DNA of 7,595 bases. It comes from Oscillospiraceae bacterium (GTDB lineage: Bacteria > Bacillota > Clostridia > Oscillospirales > UBA929). A program made the translations under genes and the position numbers. The notes beneath the pieces were generated by a model. That model worked only from the letters and a program-made list of their open reading frames with translations, ran no database searches and was not told the origin of the DNA. Shown piece by piece: positions 1 through 7,569 of the stretch; the first letter of the stretch is position 1, and every line of letters begins with the position of its first letter. The stretch lies in contig JAIRML010000148.1 of the NCBI GenBank assembly GCA_031258665.1, forward strand, positions 1 through 7,595, written 5' to 3'.

Positions 1-972
1 GATCCCCTTGCCGCGCAGGCGGAACACCGTCCCGCTCTGCGTGCCCTCCGGCATGTTGTACTTGACTTTTCCGTCCAGTGTGGGCACTTCCAGCTCAGCG
101 CCCAACGCGGCCTCGGAGAAGGTGACGGGGAAATCGCAGTGGACAGACATGCCGTCCCGCGTGAAGAACGGGTGCGGGCGGATGTCGACGCCGACTCGGA
201 TGTCGCCCGCCGGCCCGCCGTTTTGCCCCGCATGCCCCTGCCCGCGCAAGGAGACCGTCTGCCCGGCGTCCACACCGGCGGGGATCTTGACCTGAATCGT
301 CACCTTGCGACGATTCAAGCCCGTCCCCCGGCAGGCCTGGCAGGGATTTTCGATGATCTGCCCCGTGCCGCGGCAAGCCTGACAAGGAGAGGCGGAGGCA
401 AAGCTGCCGAGCGGCGTCTGCCGAGTGGTGCGCACCTGGCCGGTGCCTCGGCACACTTTACACGCCTGCGGGCTGCCTCCGTCGGCTGTGCCCTGCCCAT
501 GGCAGGCTTCGCAACGCTCGGTGCGGGCGACCTCCAGCTCCTTCTCACAGCCAAACGCGGCCTCCTCAAAGGAAAGCATGATATGCGCCTGGATGTGCTC
601 ACCGCGCCGAGGGGCGCTGCGCCGCGCGCCGCCCCCGGAAAACCCACCGCCGAAAAAGGATTCAAAGATGCTGCCGAGGTCGAATTCCTCCCCAAACCCG
701 GAGAAGCCGCCGCCATAGCCGCCGCCCGCTCCGTAGGAGGGATCCACACCCGCGTGGCCGAATTGGTCGTACCGTGCCTTTTTGGTGCTGTCGGACAGGA
801 TCTCGTACGCCTCGTTTATCTCTTTAAACCGGGCCTCCGCACTTTTGTCGCCCGGATGCAGATCGGGATGGTTTTCCTTGGCCAGCTTTCTGTACGCCTT
901 CTTGATCGCATCGTCCGAGGCGTCCTTCGGCACGCCCAGCACCTCATAAAAATCCCGTTTCCGCTCGGGCAT
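1..972 (-). CDS. dnaJ: Chaperone protein DnaJ (Hsp40), 3' end cut by window edge
   Basis: Cytosolic co-chaperone that delivers unfolded proteins to DnaK and stimulates its ATPase. The frame is open from the ATG at 972 to base 1, giving 324 residues of a protein usually about 380 long, so only the last part of the C-terminal domain is missing. The J-domain fills residues 1-75, with HPD at 35-37 and a QFGHAGV end. A Gly/Phe-rich linker (about 80-120) contains a DLGSIFESFF stretch. Four CxxCxGxG zinc-binding repeats follow, with cysteine pairs at 154/157, 171/174, 197/200 and 211/214, so both zinc centres are complete and this is a type I DnaJ. The substrate-binding beta domain follows. The start is fixed by an AAGGAG box (981-986) 8 nt upstream. 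The gene lies downstream of dnaK but behind a terminator and its own promoter. Confidence 0.97.
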   Translation of the reverse strand, partial: MPERKRDFYEVLGVPKDASDDAIKKAYRKLAKENHPDLHPGDKSAEARFKEINEAYEILSDSTKKARYDQFGHAGVDPSYGAGGGYGGGFSGFGEEFDLGSIFESFFGGGFSGGGARRSAPRRGEHIQAHIMLSFEEAAFGCEKELEVARTERCEACHGQGTADGGSPQACKVCRGTGQVRTTRQTPLGSFASASPCQACRGTGQIIENPCQACRGTGLNRRKVTIQVKIPAGVDAGQTVSLRGQGHAGQNGGPAGDIRVGVDIRPHPFFTRDGMSVHCDFPVTFSEAALGAELEVPTLDGKVKYNMPEGTQSGTVFRLRGKGI

Positions 973-1081
973 GTGACAAACTCCTTCCCTCGCCGTGACA
1001 CCGCGCTCACCGCGCGCCGAACAAAAAATCTTTTGACGCTGCCTCTGACAGAAGTGACGAGAGGCGCCCATTTGCTTTTCG

Positions 1082-1110
1082 ATTATACCACGGACTGTCA
1101 AAAATTGCAA
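1082..1110 (-). promoter_or_regulatory. Probable sigma-A promoter of dnaJ
   Basis: Read on the minus strand: -35 TTGCAA (1110-1105), a 17-nt spacer, then a perfect -10 TATAAT (1087-1082). The predicted start is near 1076, giving a leader of about 100 nt before dnaJ. It lies just after the dnaK terminator. No CIRCE inverted repeat and no CtsR-type heptamer pair (GGTCAAA repeats) is visible between it and the dnaJ start, so control should differ from that of hrcA. A TTGACA also occurs only 8 nt before the -10 and is too close to be its -35. Confidence 0.7.
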
Positions 1111-1158
1111 CGAAACATGGTCTTTCTTTGCCTCTCGCGATTGTCCCGCCATCACGGG

Positions 1159-1205
1159 AAAAAGAGGCGCGCGCCCGTGATATCCGTTTCACGCGGGCGC
1201 GCCTC
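1159..1205 (-). terminator. Intrinsic terminator after dnaK
   Basis: On the minus strand a 17-nt arm (1205-1189) pairs with a second 17-nt arm (1180-1164) around an 8-nt loop. Fifteen of 17 positions pair; two internal mismatches interrupt a very GC-rich stem. Five U residues follow directly (1163-1159). This is the usual form of a rho-independent terminator and should end most hrcA-grpE-dnaK transcripts before dnaJ. Confidence 0.85.
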
Positions 1206-1210
1206 ATGAC

Positions 1211-1248
1211 AAGGGGCCGGCCCCAAGTGTCGAGGAAACCGGCCCCTT
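1211..1248 (-). other. GC-rich stem-loop just 3' of dnaK
   Basis: AAGGGGCCGG (1248-1239 read on the minus strand) pairs perfectly over 10 bp with CCGGCCCCTT (1220-1211) around an 18-nt loop. It starts 15 nt after the dnaK stop codon and precedes the terminator at 1159-1205. It has no U tract of its own, so it is more likely an mRNA 3'-end protecting hairpin or an accessory part of the terminator than a terminator itself. Confidence 0.55.
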
Positions 1249-1263
1249 ATGGGCGCCCCTGCG

Positions 1264-3102
<1,839 letters not shown>

Positions 3103-3188
3103 ACTGCAACAGTCCTCCTGTATTCCAAATGTGGGTGTCAAACGCGCCCAAGAACCGCCAGGCCACAGGGAAATCACTCGATAGTACC

Positions 3189-3251
3189 TTGCTGCCGCTT
3201 CGCGGCAACAAAAAACAAGAATTTTGGTTGTGGGCTACGGAGGCAGCCCAC
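3189..3251 (-). repeat. Two-hairpin repeat element, copy 1 (grpE-dnaK gap)
   Basis: The 160-nt gap between grpE and dnaK contains two stem-loops joined by an AT-rich linker. Hairpin 1 (3230-3251) is GTGGGCT / AGCCCAC, 7 bp around an 8-nt loop. Hairpin 2 (3189-3211) has a perfect TGCCGC / GCGGCA core with a 3-nt loop; in minus-strand RNA it extends to 10 bp through one U.G pair. The linker contains AAAATTCTTGTTTT (minus strand). The same layout, with the same linker, occurs in opposite orientation at 7429-7498. No transposase, CIRCE or convincing dnaK promoter was found in the gap. Confidence 0.75.
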
Positions 3252-3262
3252 GTTGGACCGCT

Positions 3263-3826
3263 TCAATTTTTTACCTTCACCATGCTGTGTCGAACCACGC
3301 GGTCCCCCATCACAAAGCCGGTCTGCAACACCTCAACGACCAGATTCTTCTCACCGGAGTCGTCTGAGATATGGGCTACGGCGTCGTGCAGCGCGGGGTC
3401 AAACGGCTTGCCCAGCGCCTCGGTGGCGGATACGCCGAGCCCGGCCAGCGCGTCGGCCAGCCCTTTCATCGTAAGTTCCACGCCGCGCCGGTATGCCTCG
3501 TCCTCGGTGGGCTGGGCGAGCGCCCGTTCCAGATTGTCGTAGACAGGCAAAAACTTTTCCACCGTCCCGGCCCGCACCTCCGCGTGCAGCGCGTCCCGCT
3601 CACGCCGCGTACGCTTGCGGTAGTTGTCGTATTCGGCGGCCAACCGGAGGTAGCGGTCCTTGTAGTCGTCCCGCTCGGCGGCCAGCGTCTCCCACGCCTC
3701 CTCGGCGCGGGTCGGCGGTTGCCTCTCCGCCGCCGTTTCTGTTTCCGCCCGCGCGGTTTCCTCACCGACGGGCCGCGCCTCGGGCGCGTCCGTCCGCGGC
3801 GCCTGTTGCTTCTCTTGCTCGCTCAT
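3263..3826 (-). CDS. grpE: Nucleotide exchange factor GrpE
   Basis: Homodimeric cytosolic factor that releases ADP from DnaK and resets its chaperone cycle; 187 aa, usual for the family. Residues 1-40 are low-complexity and rich in Glu, Ala and Arg. A long helical, coiled-coil-like segment (about 41-105) contains RLAAEYDNYRKRTRRE and EKFLPVYDNLERAL, typical of GrpE. The C-terminal beta domain carries FDPALHDAV (142-150) and the family signature ending in GDRVVRHSMVKVKN. The ATG at 3826 is preferred because GGAGG lies 5 nt upstream. Earlier in-frame starts (GTG at 3841, ATG at 3838) would place that box inside the coding region. It begins 11 nt after the hrcA stop, so the two are probably translationally linked, while dnaK follows only after a 160-nt gap holding a repeat element. 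Confidence 0.97.
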   Translation of the reverse strand: MSEQEKQQAPRTDAPEARPVGEETARAETETAAERQPPTRAEEAWETLAAERDDYKDRYLRLAAEYDNYRKRTRRERDALHAEVRAGTVEKFLPVYDNLERALAQPTEDEAYRRGVELTMKGLADALAGLGVSATEALGKPFDPALHDAVAHISDDSGEKNLVVEVLQTGFVMGDRVVRHSMVKVKN

Positions 3827-3837
3827 GGTCCCCTCCA

Positions 3838-4899
3838 TCACATTTTAATTGATCTGAAATTCGACTTGCCTTCCTCGTCGCCGGAGAGCAGCCACCCCAG
3901 CCGCTCCGCGAAATAGATCAGCCGCGAAGCCAACCTCGCGTAGTCCATGCGAATGGGGCCCACCAGGCCAATGAAACCCTGCAGGTGTTCGCCGACATGG
4001 TAAGAGGCTGTCACGACGCTGGTGTCACGCAGCTCCTCCGCCTCATTTTCCGGCCCGATGACAAACCGCACCGGCTCGTCTGCGCAGGCCCCGGCCAGCC
4101 GGGCCAGCTCCCGACTGTCGGACAGATACTCAAGCAGACGACGCGCCTTTACGCTGTCGTGGTACTCCGGGTGCCCCAACATGTGCGACTGCCCGGCCAA
4201 AAAGGCTTCCCGGTTGTCAAACTCTTCGGAGAGCTCCGCGAGAAATTCCGTCACGTAGGGGACATAGGCGCCGGCCTCACCGGCCCGCCGCGCCACAACC
4301 TGCATGTTCTCCGGCGTGACGTCGTGCAACACCAAACCCGCGAGATGGCCGTTCAGTACCGCGGTCAGACGCCGCAGTGCCTCTTCGACCGGTGGAAACG
4401 GGGGGTACACCACCTTGTTTTTGACGGTGTGGACGTCGGTGACCACGACGATGACGAAGGTGTCGGCCCCCGCGGTGAACATGTCGAATCGCAGCAGGCG
4501 GACCTGATTGATGCGCGGGGTGAGGGCATACACCGTGTATTGGGTGAGCAGTGACAAAAACTCCCCGGCCTTCAGAATGAAACGATCCAGTTCCTTGGCC
4601 TTCAACCGCATCGAGGCGTTGATGGCCTCGCGCTCCGCCTCCGAAAGCCCGTGACACTCCATCAATTCGTCGACAAACAACCGATACCCCCGCGGGGAGG
4701 GCACGCGCCCGGACGAGATATGGGGCTGCGCCAGATAGCCCATCGCCTCCAGTTCCACCATCTCATGGCGCAGCGTGGCGGAGGAAAACTCCAGCCCCCG
4801 GCGCTCCACCAGCGTTTTGGACCCGACCGGCTCCGCGTACTGGATGTAATCTTCGATCAGCGCCCGCAGTACCGCTTTTTTTCGTGAAGTCAGTTCCAT
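3838..4899 (-). CDS. hrcA: Heat-inducible transcription repressor HrcA
   Basis: Repressor that binds the CIRCE operator and needs GroEL to fold into its active form, so it is titrated away when misfolded proteins accumulate. It has 353 aa, close to the usual 340-350. The N-terminal winged-helix DNA-binding domain includes RALIEDYIQYAEPVGSKTL, SSATLRHEM (39-47) and the wing-like HISSGRVPSPRGYR (60-73). A GAF-like and dimerisation region follows. The C-terminal HrcA motif GLVGPIRMDYARL lies around 311-323. The ATG at 4899 is supported by GGTGAT just upstream and by the N-terminus matching the family. It is the first gene of the heat-shock operon, with a perfect CIRCE element 14 nt before its start, so it should repress itself together with grpE and dnaK. 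Confidence 0.97.
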   Translation of the reverse strand: MELTSRKKAVLRALIEDYIQYAEPVGSKTLVERRGLEFSSATLRHEMVELEAMGYLAQPHISSGRVPSPRGYRLFVDELMECHGLSEAEREAINASMRLKAKELDRFILKAGEFLSLLTQYTVYALTPRINQVRLLRFDMFTAGADTFVIVVVTDVHTVKNKVVYPPFPPVEEALRRLTAVLNGHLAGLVLHDVTPENMQVVARRAGEAGAYVPYVTEFLAELSEEFDNREAFLAGQSHMLGHPEYHDSVKARRLLEYLSDSRELARLAGACADEPVRFVIGPENEAEELRDTSVVTASYHVGEHLQGFIGLVGPIRMDYARLASRLIYFAERLGWLLSGDEEGKSNFRSIKM

Positions 4900-4913
4900 A
4901 GTTCATCACCCAT

Positions 4914-4940
4914 TTAGCACTCATGCTATCCGAGTGCTAA
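4914..4940 (-). promoter_or_regulatory. CIRCE operator (HrcA binding site)
   Basis: TTAGCACTC (4914-4922), a 9-nt spacer, then GAGTGCTAA (4932-4940): a full match to the CIRCE consensus TTAGCACTC-N9-GAGTGCTAA on both arms. It starts 4 nt after the -10 box and covers the predicted transcription start, so bound HrcA would block RNA polymerase. It is also transcribed at the 5' end of the mRNA, next to the hrcA ribosome binding site. Confidence 0.98.
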
Positions 4941-4944
4941 CGTT

Positions 4945-4973
4945 AATGTACCACCACCGCTCCGGATTGTCAA
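4945..4973 (-). promoter_or_regulatory. Promoter of hrcA-grpE-dnaK
   Basis: On the minus strand: a perfect -35 TTGACA (4973-4968), a 17-nt spacer, and -10 TACATT (4950-4945, 4 of 6 consensus positions). This is a vegetative sigma-A promoter placed directly before CIRCE, the usual arrangement for HrcA-controlled operons. The predicted start near 4938 falls inside CIRCE and leaves a leader of about 40 nt. Confidence 0.9.
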
Positions 4974-5043
4974 GTGGGTACTTTTAATAACTTCTGCCGG
5001 ATGCGGCGCCGAGAGATTTTTTGGCGGATAAAACAAAAACACC

Positions 5044-6291
5044 CTACCGCACCTGCCCCGTTCCATGGACAATGTACTTGATCGACGTGAGCGCCGCCAG
5101 ACCCATTGGGCCCCGGGCGTGCATCTTCTGCGTGGAGATGCCGATCTCGGCGCCGAGGCCAAATTCTTCTCCGTCCGTAAAACGGGTGGAGGCGTTGACA
5201 TAGACGGCCGCCGCGTCCACACGGTCGACAAAGCACTGCGCCGTGAAGTAGTTGTTCGTGACGATCGCCTCGGAGTGGCCGGAACCGTAACGGGCGATGT
5301 GATCCATCGCCTCCCGCACGTCAGATACCACTTTGACGGCCAAAATATAGTCTGAAAATTCGGTCTCCCAGTCCGACTCGACGGCCGGTCGCACCGCACC
5401 TCCCAAGATGGCGGCGGTCTCCGGGCAGCCGCGCAGCTCCACCTGTTTCTCATCCAGCTTCTTTTTGACGAGCGGCAAGAAGGCGGGCGCGACCGGGCGC
5501 GCCACCAGCAGCGTCTCCAACGCGTTGCACACCGACGGCCGAGACGTCTTCCCATTGTCCACAATGCGCACCGCCATCTCCAAGTCGGCCTCCGCGTCCA
5601 CATAGGCGTGGCAGTTGCCGACGCCGGTCTCGATGACCGGCACGCGGGCGTTTTCCACCACGCTGCGGATGAGCCCGGCGCCCCCGCGCGGGATCAGCAC
5701 GTCCAACACGCCGACGAGGCCCATCATGGCAACGGCGCTCTCCCGCGCCGTATCCTCAACAAAACTTACGGCGTCTGCCGGCAGGCCGCACGAGGACAAC
5801 GCCTCCCGCATGAGCGCGGAGAGACACCGGTTTGTGTGGATGGCCTCCTTGCCGCCGCGCAGCAACACGGCGTTGCCCGCTTTGAGGCAGAGCACCGCCG
5901 CGTCCACCGTCACATTTGGGCGGGCCTCGTAGATCAGCCCCACAACGCCGAGCGGCACACGCCGCGCGCCGATGAGCAGCCCGTTGGGACGCCGCACAAC
6001 GTGGTCCGTCCGCCCGACGGGGTCCTCCAGCGCGGCCACTTGGCGCACGCCGCCGGCCATGCCGGCGATGCGCGCCGGCGTGAGCGTGAGCCTGTCCAGC
6101 AGGGCGCTCGTCATCCCGCCGGCCCGGCCGGCCTCCACATCGTTTCGGTTGGCGGCCAATATCTCCTCCTCACGTGCCGTCAACGCATCTGCCACGGCAA
6201 ACAACGCGCGGTTTTTGTCCGCCGTGCCGGCCGCCGCCAGCGCGGGCGCCGCCGCGCGGGCCAACATTCCAATTTTTTCCATTTCTGTCAT
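5044..6291 (-). CDS. proA: Glutamate-5-semialdehyde dehydrogenase (gamma-glutamyl phosphate reductase)
   Basis: Second step of proline synthesis from glutamate: NADPH-dependent reduction of gamma-glutamyl phosphate to glutamate-5-semialdehyde, which cyclises to pyrroline-5-carboxylate. It acts in the cytosol; 415 aa, normal length. Aldehyde-dehydrogenase-fold landmarks: VPLGVVGLIYEARPNVTVD (112-130), KAGNAVLLRGGKEA (137-150), catalytic Cys255 in SRPSVCNALETLLV (250-263), NASTRFTDGEEFGLGAEIGI (366-385), and the end KYIVHGTGQVR. The ATG at 6291 is chosen because AAGGAGG lies about 7-8 nt upstream; an in-frame start at 6357 would add 22 residues unlike the family. It lies 66 nt after proB on the same strand and is probably co-transcribed with it. 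No hairpin with a U tract follows the stop, so some read-through toward hrcA cannot be excluded. Confidence 0.98.
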   Translation of the reverse strand: MTEMEKIGMLARAAAPALAAAGTADKNRALFAVADALTAREEEILAANRNDVEAGRAGGMTSALLDRLTLTPARIAGMAGGVRQVAALEDPVGRTDHVVRRPNGLLIGARRVPLGVVGLIYEARPNVTVDAAVLCLKAGNAVLLRGGKEAIHTNRCLSALMREALSSCGLPADAVSFVEDTARESAVAMMGLVGVLDVLIPRGGAGLIRSVVENARVPVIETGVGNCHAYVDAEADLEMAVRIVDNGKTSRPSVCNALETLLVARPVAPAFLPLVKKKLDEKQVELRGCPETAAILGGAVRPAVESDWETEFSDYILAVKVVSDVREAMDHIARYGSGHSEAIVTNNYFTAQCFVDRVDAAAVYVNASTRFTDGEEFGLGAEIGISTQKMHARGPMGLAALTSIKYIVHGTGQVR

Positions 6292-6357
6292 GCAAACCCC
6301 TCCTTGTGTCGCATCGTGCCCATGTCGTGTGGCTGTGTTCTCACCCCTCGCGGCCAA

Positions 6358-7164
6358 TCAACGCTGTCCGGAAAACAGCGTACCCGCCGGCCGGCCGGCG
6401 GCGATCTCGTAGAGAATCGAGGGGTCTTCGCCCGACGCCACCACCATGTCGAAGCCGGCGGCCAACGCCATGCGGGCGGCGGCCAACTTGGTCATCATGC
6501 CGCCCGTGCCGCGCGCCGAGCCCACGCTGCCCGCCGCGGTACACAGGGCGTCATCCACCGCGTGCACCACGGGGATGGGCCGGGCGTTTGGATCTGTCCG
6601 GGGGTCCCCGCTGTAGAGCGCGTCGATATCGGTGAGCAGCACGAGCAGATCGGCATTCACGAGCTCCGCCACCGCGGCGGACAGGGTGTCGTTGTCACCA
6701 AAGAGGCGCTGCCGGCCCGTTTCGATCTCGTCGAAGCTCACAGAATCGTTTTCGTTGACAATGGGGACACTCCCCCACTCGAACAGTGTGAGAAACGTGT
6801 TCTCAAGGCTCGCGCGCCGCGAGGGCTCCCCCACATCGTCGCGGGACAGCAGGATCTGCCCCACCGTGACGCCGTATTCGGAAAAGAACTTGTCGTAGAG
6901 ATGGAGGAGCTGACACTGCCCGACGGCGGCGGCAGCCTGCTTGTAGCGCAGTTCGGAGGGTCGGCCGGGCAGCCCCATCCGGGACACCCCGACACCGATG
7001 GCCCCCGACGTGACCAGGATGACCTCCCGGCCCATGTGCTTGATGTCGCTGAGCACGCACGCCAACCGGTCGAGCCGCTGCAAATTGGGCGCGCCGGATG
7101 CGTGCGTCACGGTGGACGTACCTACTTTGACTACCAGACGCCGAAAATTTACGGTTTTTCCCAT
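6358..7164 (-). CDS. proB: Glutamate 5-kinase, short form without PUA domain
   Basis: First, committed step of proline synthesis: phosphorylates glutamate to gamma-glutamyl phosphate, an unstable product passed to ProA. The predicted protein has 268 aa. The amino-acid-kinase fold is complete: VVKVGTSTVT (11-20), VTSGAIGVGV (51-60), NENDSV (137-142), GDNDTLSA (156-163), LLTDIDALYSGDPR (176-189) and GTGGMMTK (219-226). It ends at about the point where longer homologues such as E. coli ProB (367 aa) begin the PUA domain; the short form is known in other bacteria, so this need not be truncation. ProB enzymes are usually feedback-inhibited by proline at the kinase domain. The ATG at 7164 is preferred: the conserved fold begins a few residues later and GGGGG (7171-7175) lies 6 nt upstream. 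The in-frame start at 7371 would add 69 unrelated residues and lies upstream of the likely promoter. Confidence 0.96.
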   Translation of the reverse strand: MGKTVNFRRLVVKVGTSTVTHASGAPNLQRLDRLACVLSDIKHMGREVILVTSGAIGVGVSRMGLPGRPSELRYKQAAAAVGQCQLLHLYDKFFSEYGVTVGQILLSRDDVGEPSRRASLENTFLTLFEWGSVPIVNENDSVSFDEIETGRQRLFGDNDTLSAAVAELVNADLLVLLTDIDALYSGDPRTDPNARPIPVVHAVDDALCTAAGSVGSARGTGGMMTKLAAARMALAAGFDMVVASGEDPSILYEIAAGRPAGTLFSGQR

Positions 7165-7166
7165 CC

Positions 7167-7202
7167 CTATCCCCCGCCGGCGGCCGCCATCCTCTCGGCC
7201 AT
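7167..7202 (-). CDS. Possible 11-codon upstream ORF in the proB leader
   Basis: An ATG at 7202 opens a frame reading MAERMAAAGGG and stops with TAG two bases before the proB ATG. A GGGGGGAG stretch about 11 nt before its start could serve as a ribosome binding site. Its 3' half overlaps the weak proB ribosome binding site, so ribosomes ending here could couple to proB translation. It contains no proline codons, so it does not look like a proline attenuator peptide. It may be chance in GC-rich sequence. Confidence 0.2.
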   Translation of the reverse strand: MAERMAAAGGG

Positions 7203-7234
7203 TGTTTTGTTTTCTCCCCCCGACGCCGCACACC

Positions 7235-7250
7235 CGGGTACGCGGGTACG
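7235..7250. repeat. 8-bp tandem repeat in the proB leader
   Basis: CGGGTACG occurs twice back to back (7235-7242 and 7243-7250, plus strand), about 70-85 nt before the proB start codon. It lies within the predicted 5' leader. Function unknown; it may be chance or slippage. Confidence 0.45.
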
Positions 7251-7264
7251 CCGGAGGCCAACGA

Positions 7265-7284
7265 TGGTGACATTTGGTGACATT
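7265..7284. repeat. 10-bp tandem repeat at the proB promoter
   Basis: TGGTGACATT is repeated exactly in tandem (7265-7274 and 7275-7284, plus strand), overlapping the edge of the -10 box and covering the predicted transcription start. Ten-bp spacing puts both units on the same face of the helix, as expected for a repressor operator with direct repeats. No known regulator motif is recognised. Confidence 0.5.
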
Positions 7285-7310
7285 GTAACACACTTTCGCC
7301 CGGCCGCCAA
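7282..7310 (-). promoter_or_regulatory. Probable promoter of proBA
   Basis: On the minus strand: -35 TTGGCG (7310-7305, 3 of 6 consensus positions), a 17-nt spacer, and -10 TACAAT (7287-7282, 5 of 6). The predicted start near 7275 gives a leader of about 110 nt. No T-box sequence is visible in the leader, although T-box control of proline genes is known in some Firmicutes. Confidence 0.6.
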
Positions 7311-7376
7311 TACCAGCGCGACACAAAACGCACGCGCACGCCGGGCCGTGGCGCACATGGGCGGCGCGCATGAAAA

Positions 7377-7415
7377 TTTTTTCTATCTCTTCACGGTAGA
7401 AAAAATGATTTTTTT
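7377..7415 (+). terminator. AT-rich hairpin followed by a T run (possible terminator)
   Basis: TTTTTTCTATC (7377-7387) pairs with GGTAGAAAAAA (7395-7405) over 11 bp with one G.U, around a 7-nt loop. Seven T residues follow at 7409-7415, three bases after the stem. The shape resembles a plus-strand terminator, but no plus-strand gene lies upstream in the window. Read on the minus strand, four U residues follow the stem directly, so it could also end a minus-strand transcript entering from the right. The A run can alternatively pair with the downstream T run. Confidence 0.35.
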
Positions 7416-7428
7416 GTTATATACTAGC

Positions 7429-7498
7429 GTGGGCTGCCCCTGCAACCCACAACCCAAAATTCTTGTTTTATTTGTTGAAAAACTTTGTTTTTCAACAA
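7429..7498 (+). repeat. Two-hairpin repeat element, copy 2
   Basis: Same layout as 3189-3251 but in opposite orientation. Hairpin 1 (7429-7450) differs from copy 1 at four of 22 positions, all transitions. The linker AAAATTCTTGTTTT (7457-7470) is identical. Hairpin 2 (7472-7498) is a perfect 12-bp stem, TTGTTGAAAAAC with GTTTTTCAACAA, around a 3-nt loop. Its inner stem sequence is quite different from copy 1, yet pairing is kept. Confidence 0.75.
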
Positions 7499-7512
7499 CA
7501 CGGGGGTTGGAT

Positions 7513-7532
7513 CGAGGCGCTGAGGCGCCTCG
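7513..7532. repeat. Perfect 8-bp inverted repeat
   Basis: CGAGGCGC (7513-7520) and GCGCCTCG (7525-7532) form a perfect stem with a TGAG loop. It lies 14 nt after the two-hairpin element and forms part of the hairpin run at the right edge. No U tract follows. Confidence 0.6.
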
Positions 7533-7538
7533 CGGGGT

Positions 7539-7569
7539 GCGATTTGCGGAAATGAATTCCGCAAATCGC
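7539..7569. repeat. Perfect 13-bp inverted repeat
   Basis: GCGATTTGCGGAA (7539-7551) and TTCCGCAAATCGC (7557-7569) form a perfect 13-bp stem with a 5-nt loop, the longest uninterrupted stem in the window. It is followed by a small GGGA/TCCC stem (7574-7585) and an A run (7587-7592). The series may continue beyond the window. Confidence 0.7.

Noticed and set aside
139..1209. Plus-strand open frame (356 codons) opposite dnaJ and its leader
   Set aside because: Composition reflects the reverse complement of dnaJ and runs through the terminator and promoter region. No family resemblance is seen.
3103..3229. Separate dnaK promoter in the grpE-dnaK gap
   Set aside because: A TACTAT could serve as a -10, but no -35 lies at 16-18 nt; the best TTGTTG is about 19 nt away and within the repeat hairpin.
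3371..4554. Plus-strand open frames opposite grpE and hrcA
   Set aside because: They overlap well-supported minus-strand genes, are rich in Arg/Pro/Val as expected of GC-rich antisense frames, and show no domains.
4974..5043. Terminator after proA
   Set aside because: Only a 4-bp GCCG/CGGC stem without a U tract and T-rich stretches without a preceding stem are visible; nothing here meets the usual form.
7165..7280. T-box riboswitch in front of proBA
   Set aside because: The leader is only about 110 nt and lacks the AGGGTGGNACCGCG core and a terminator/antiterminator pair.
7235..7284. CRISPR-like array
   Set aside because: The short tandem repeats have no spacers between them, only two units each, and no cas genes are near.
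7411..7465. Second proB promoter (TTGCAG with TATATA/TATAAC on the minus strand near the repeat)
   Set aside because: Only 3 of 6 positions of the -35 match, the spacing to the better -10 is 18 nt, and the nearer TTGGCG-17-TACAAT candidate is better placed.
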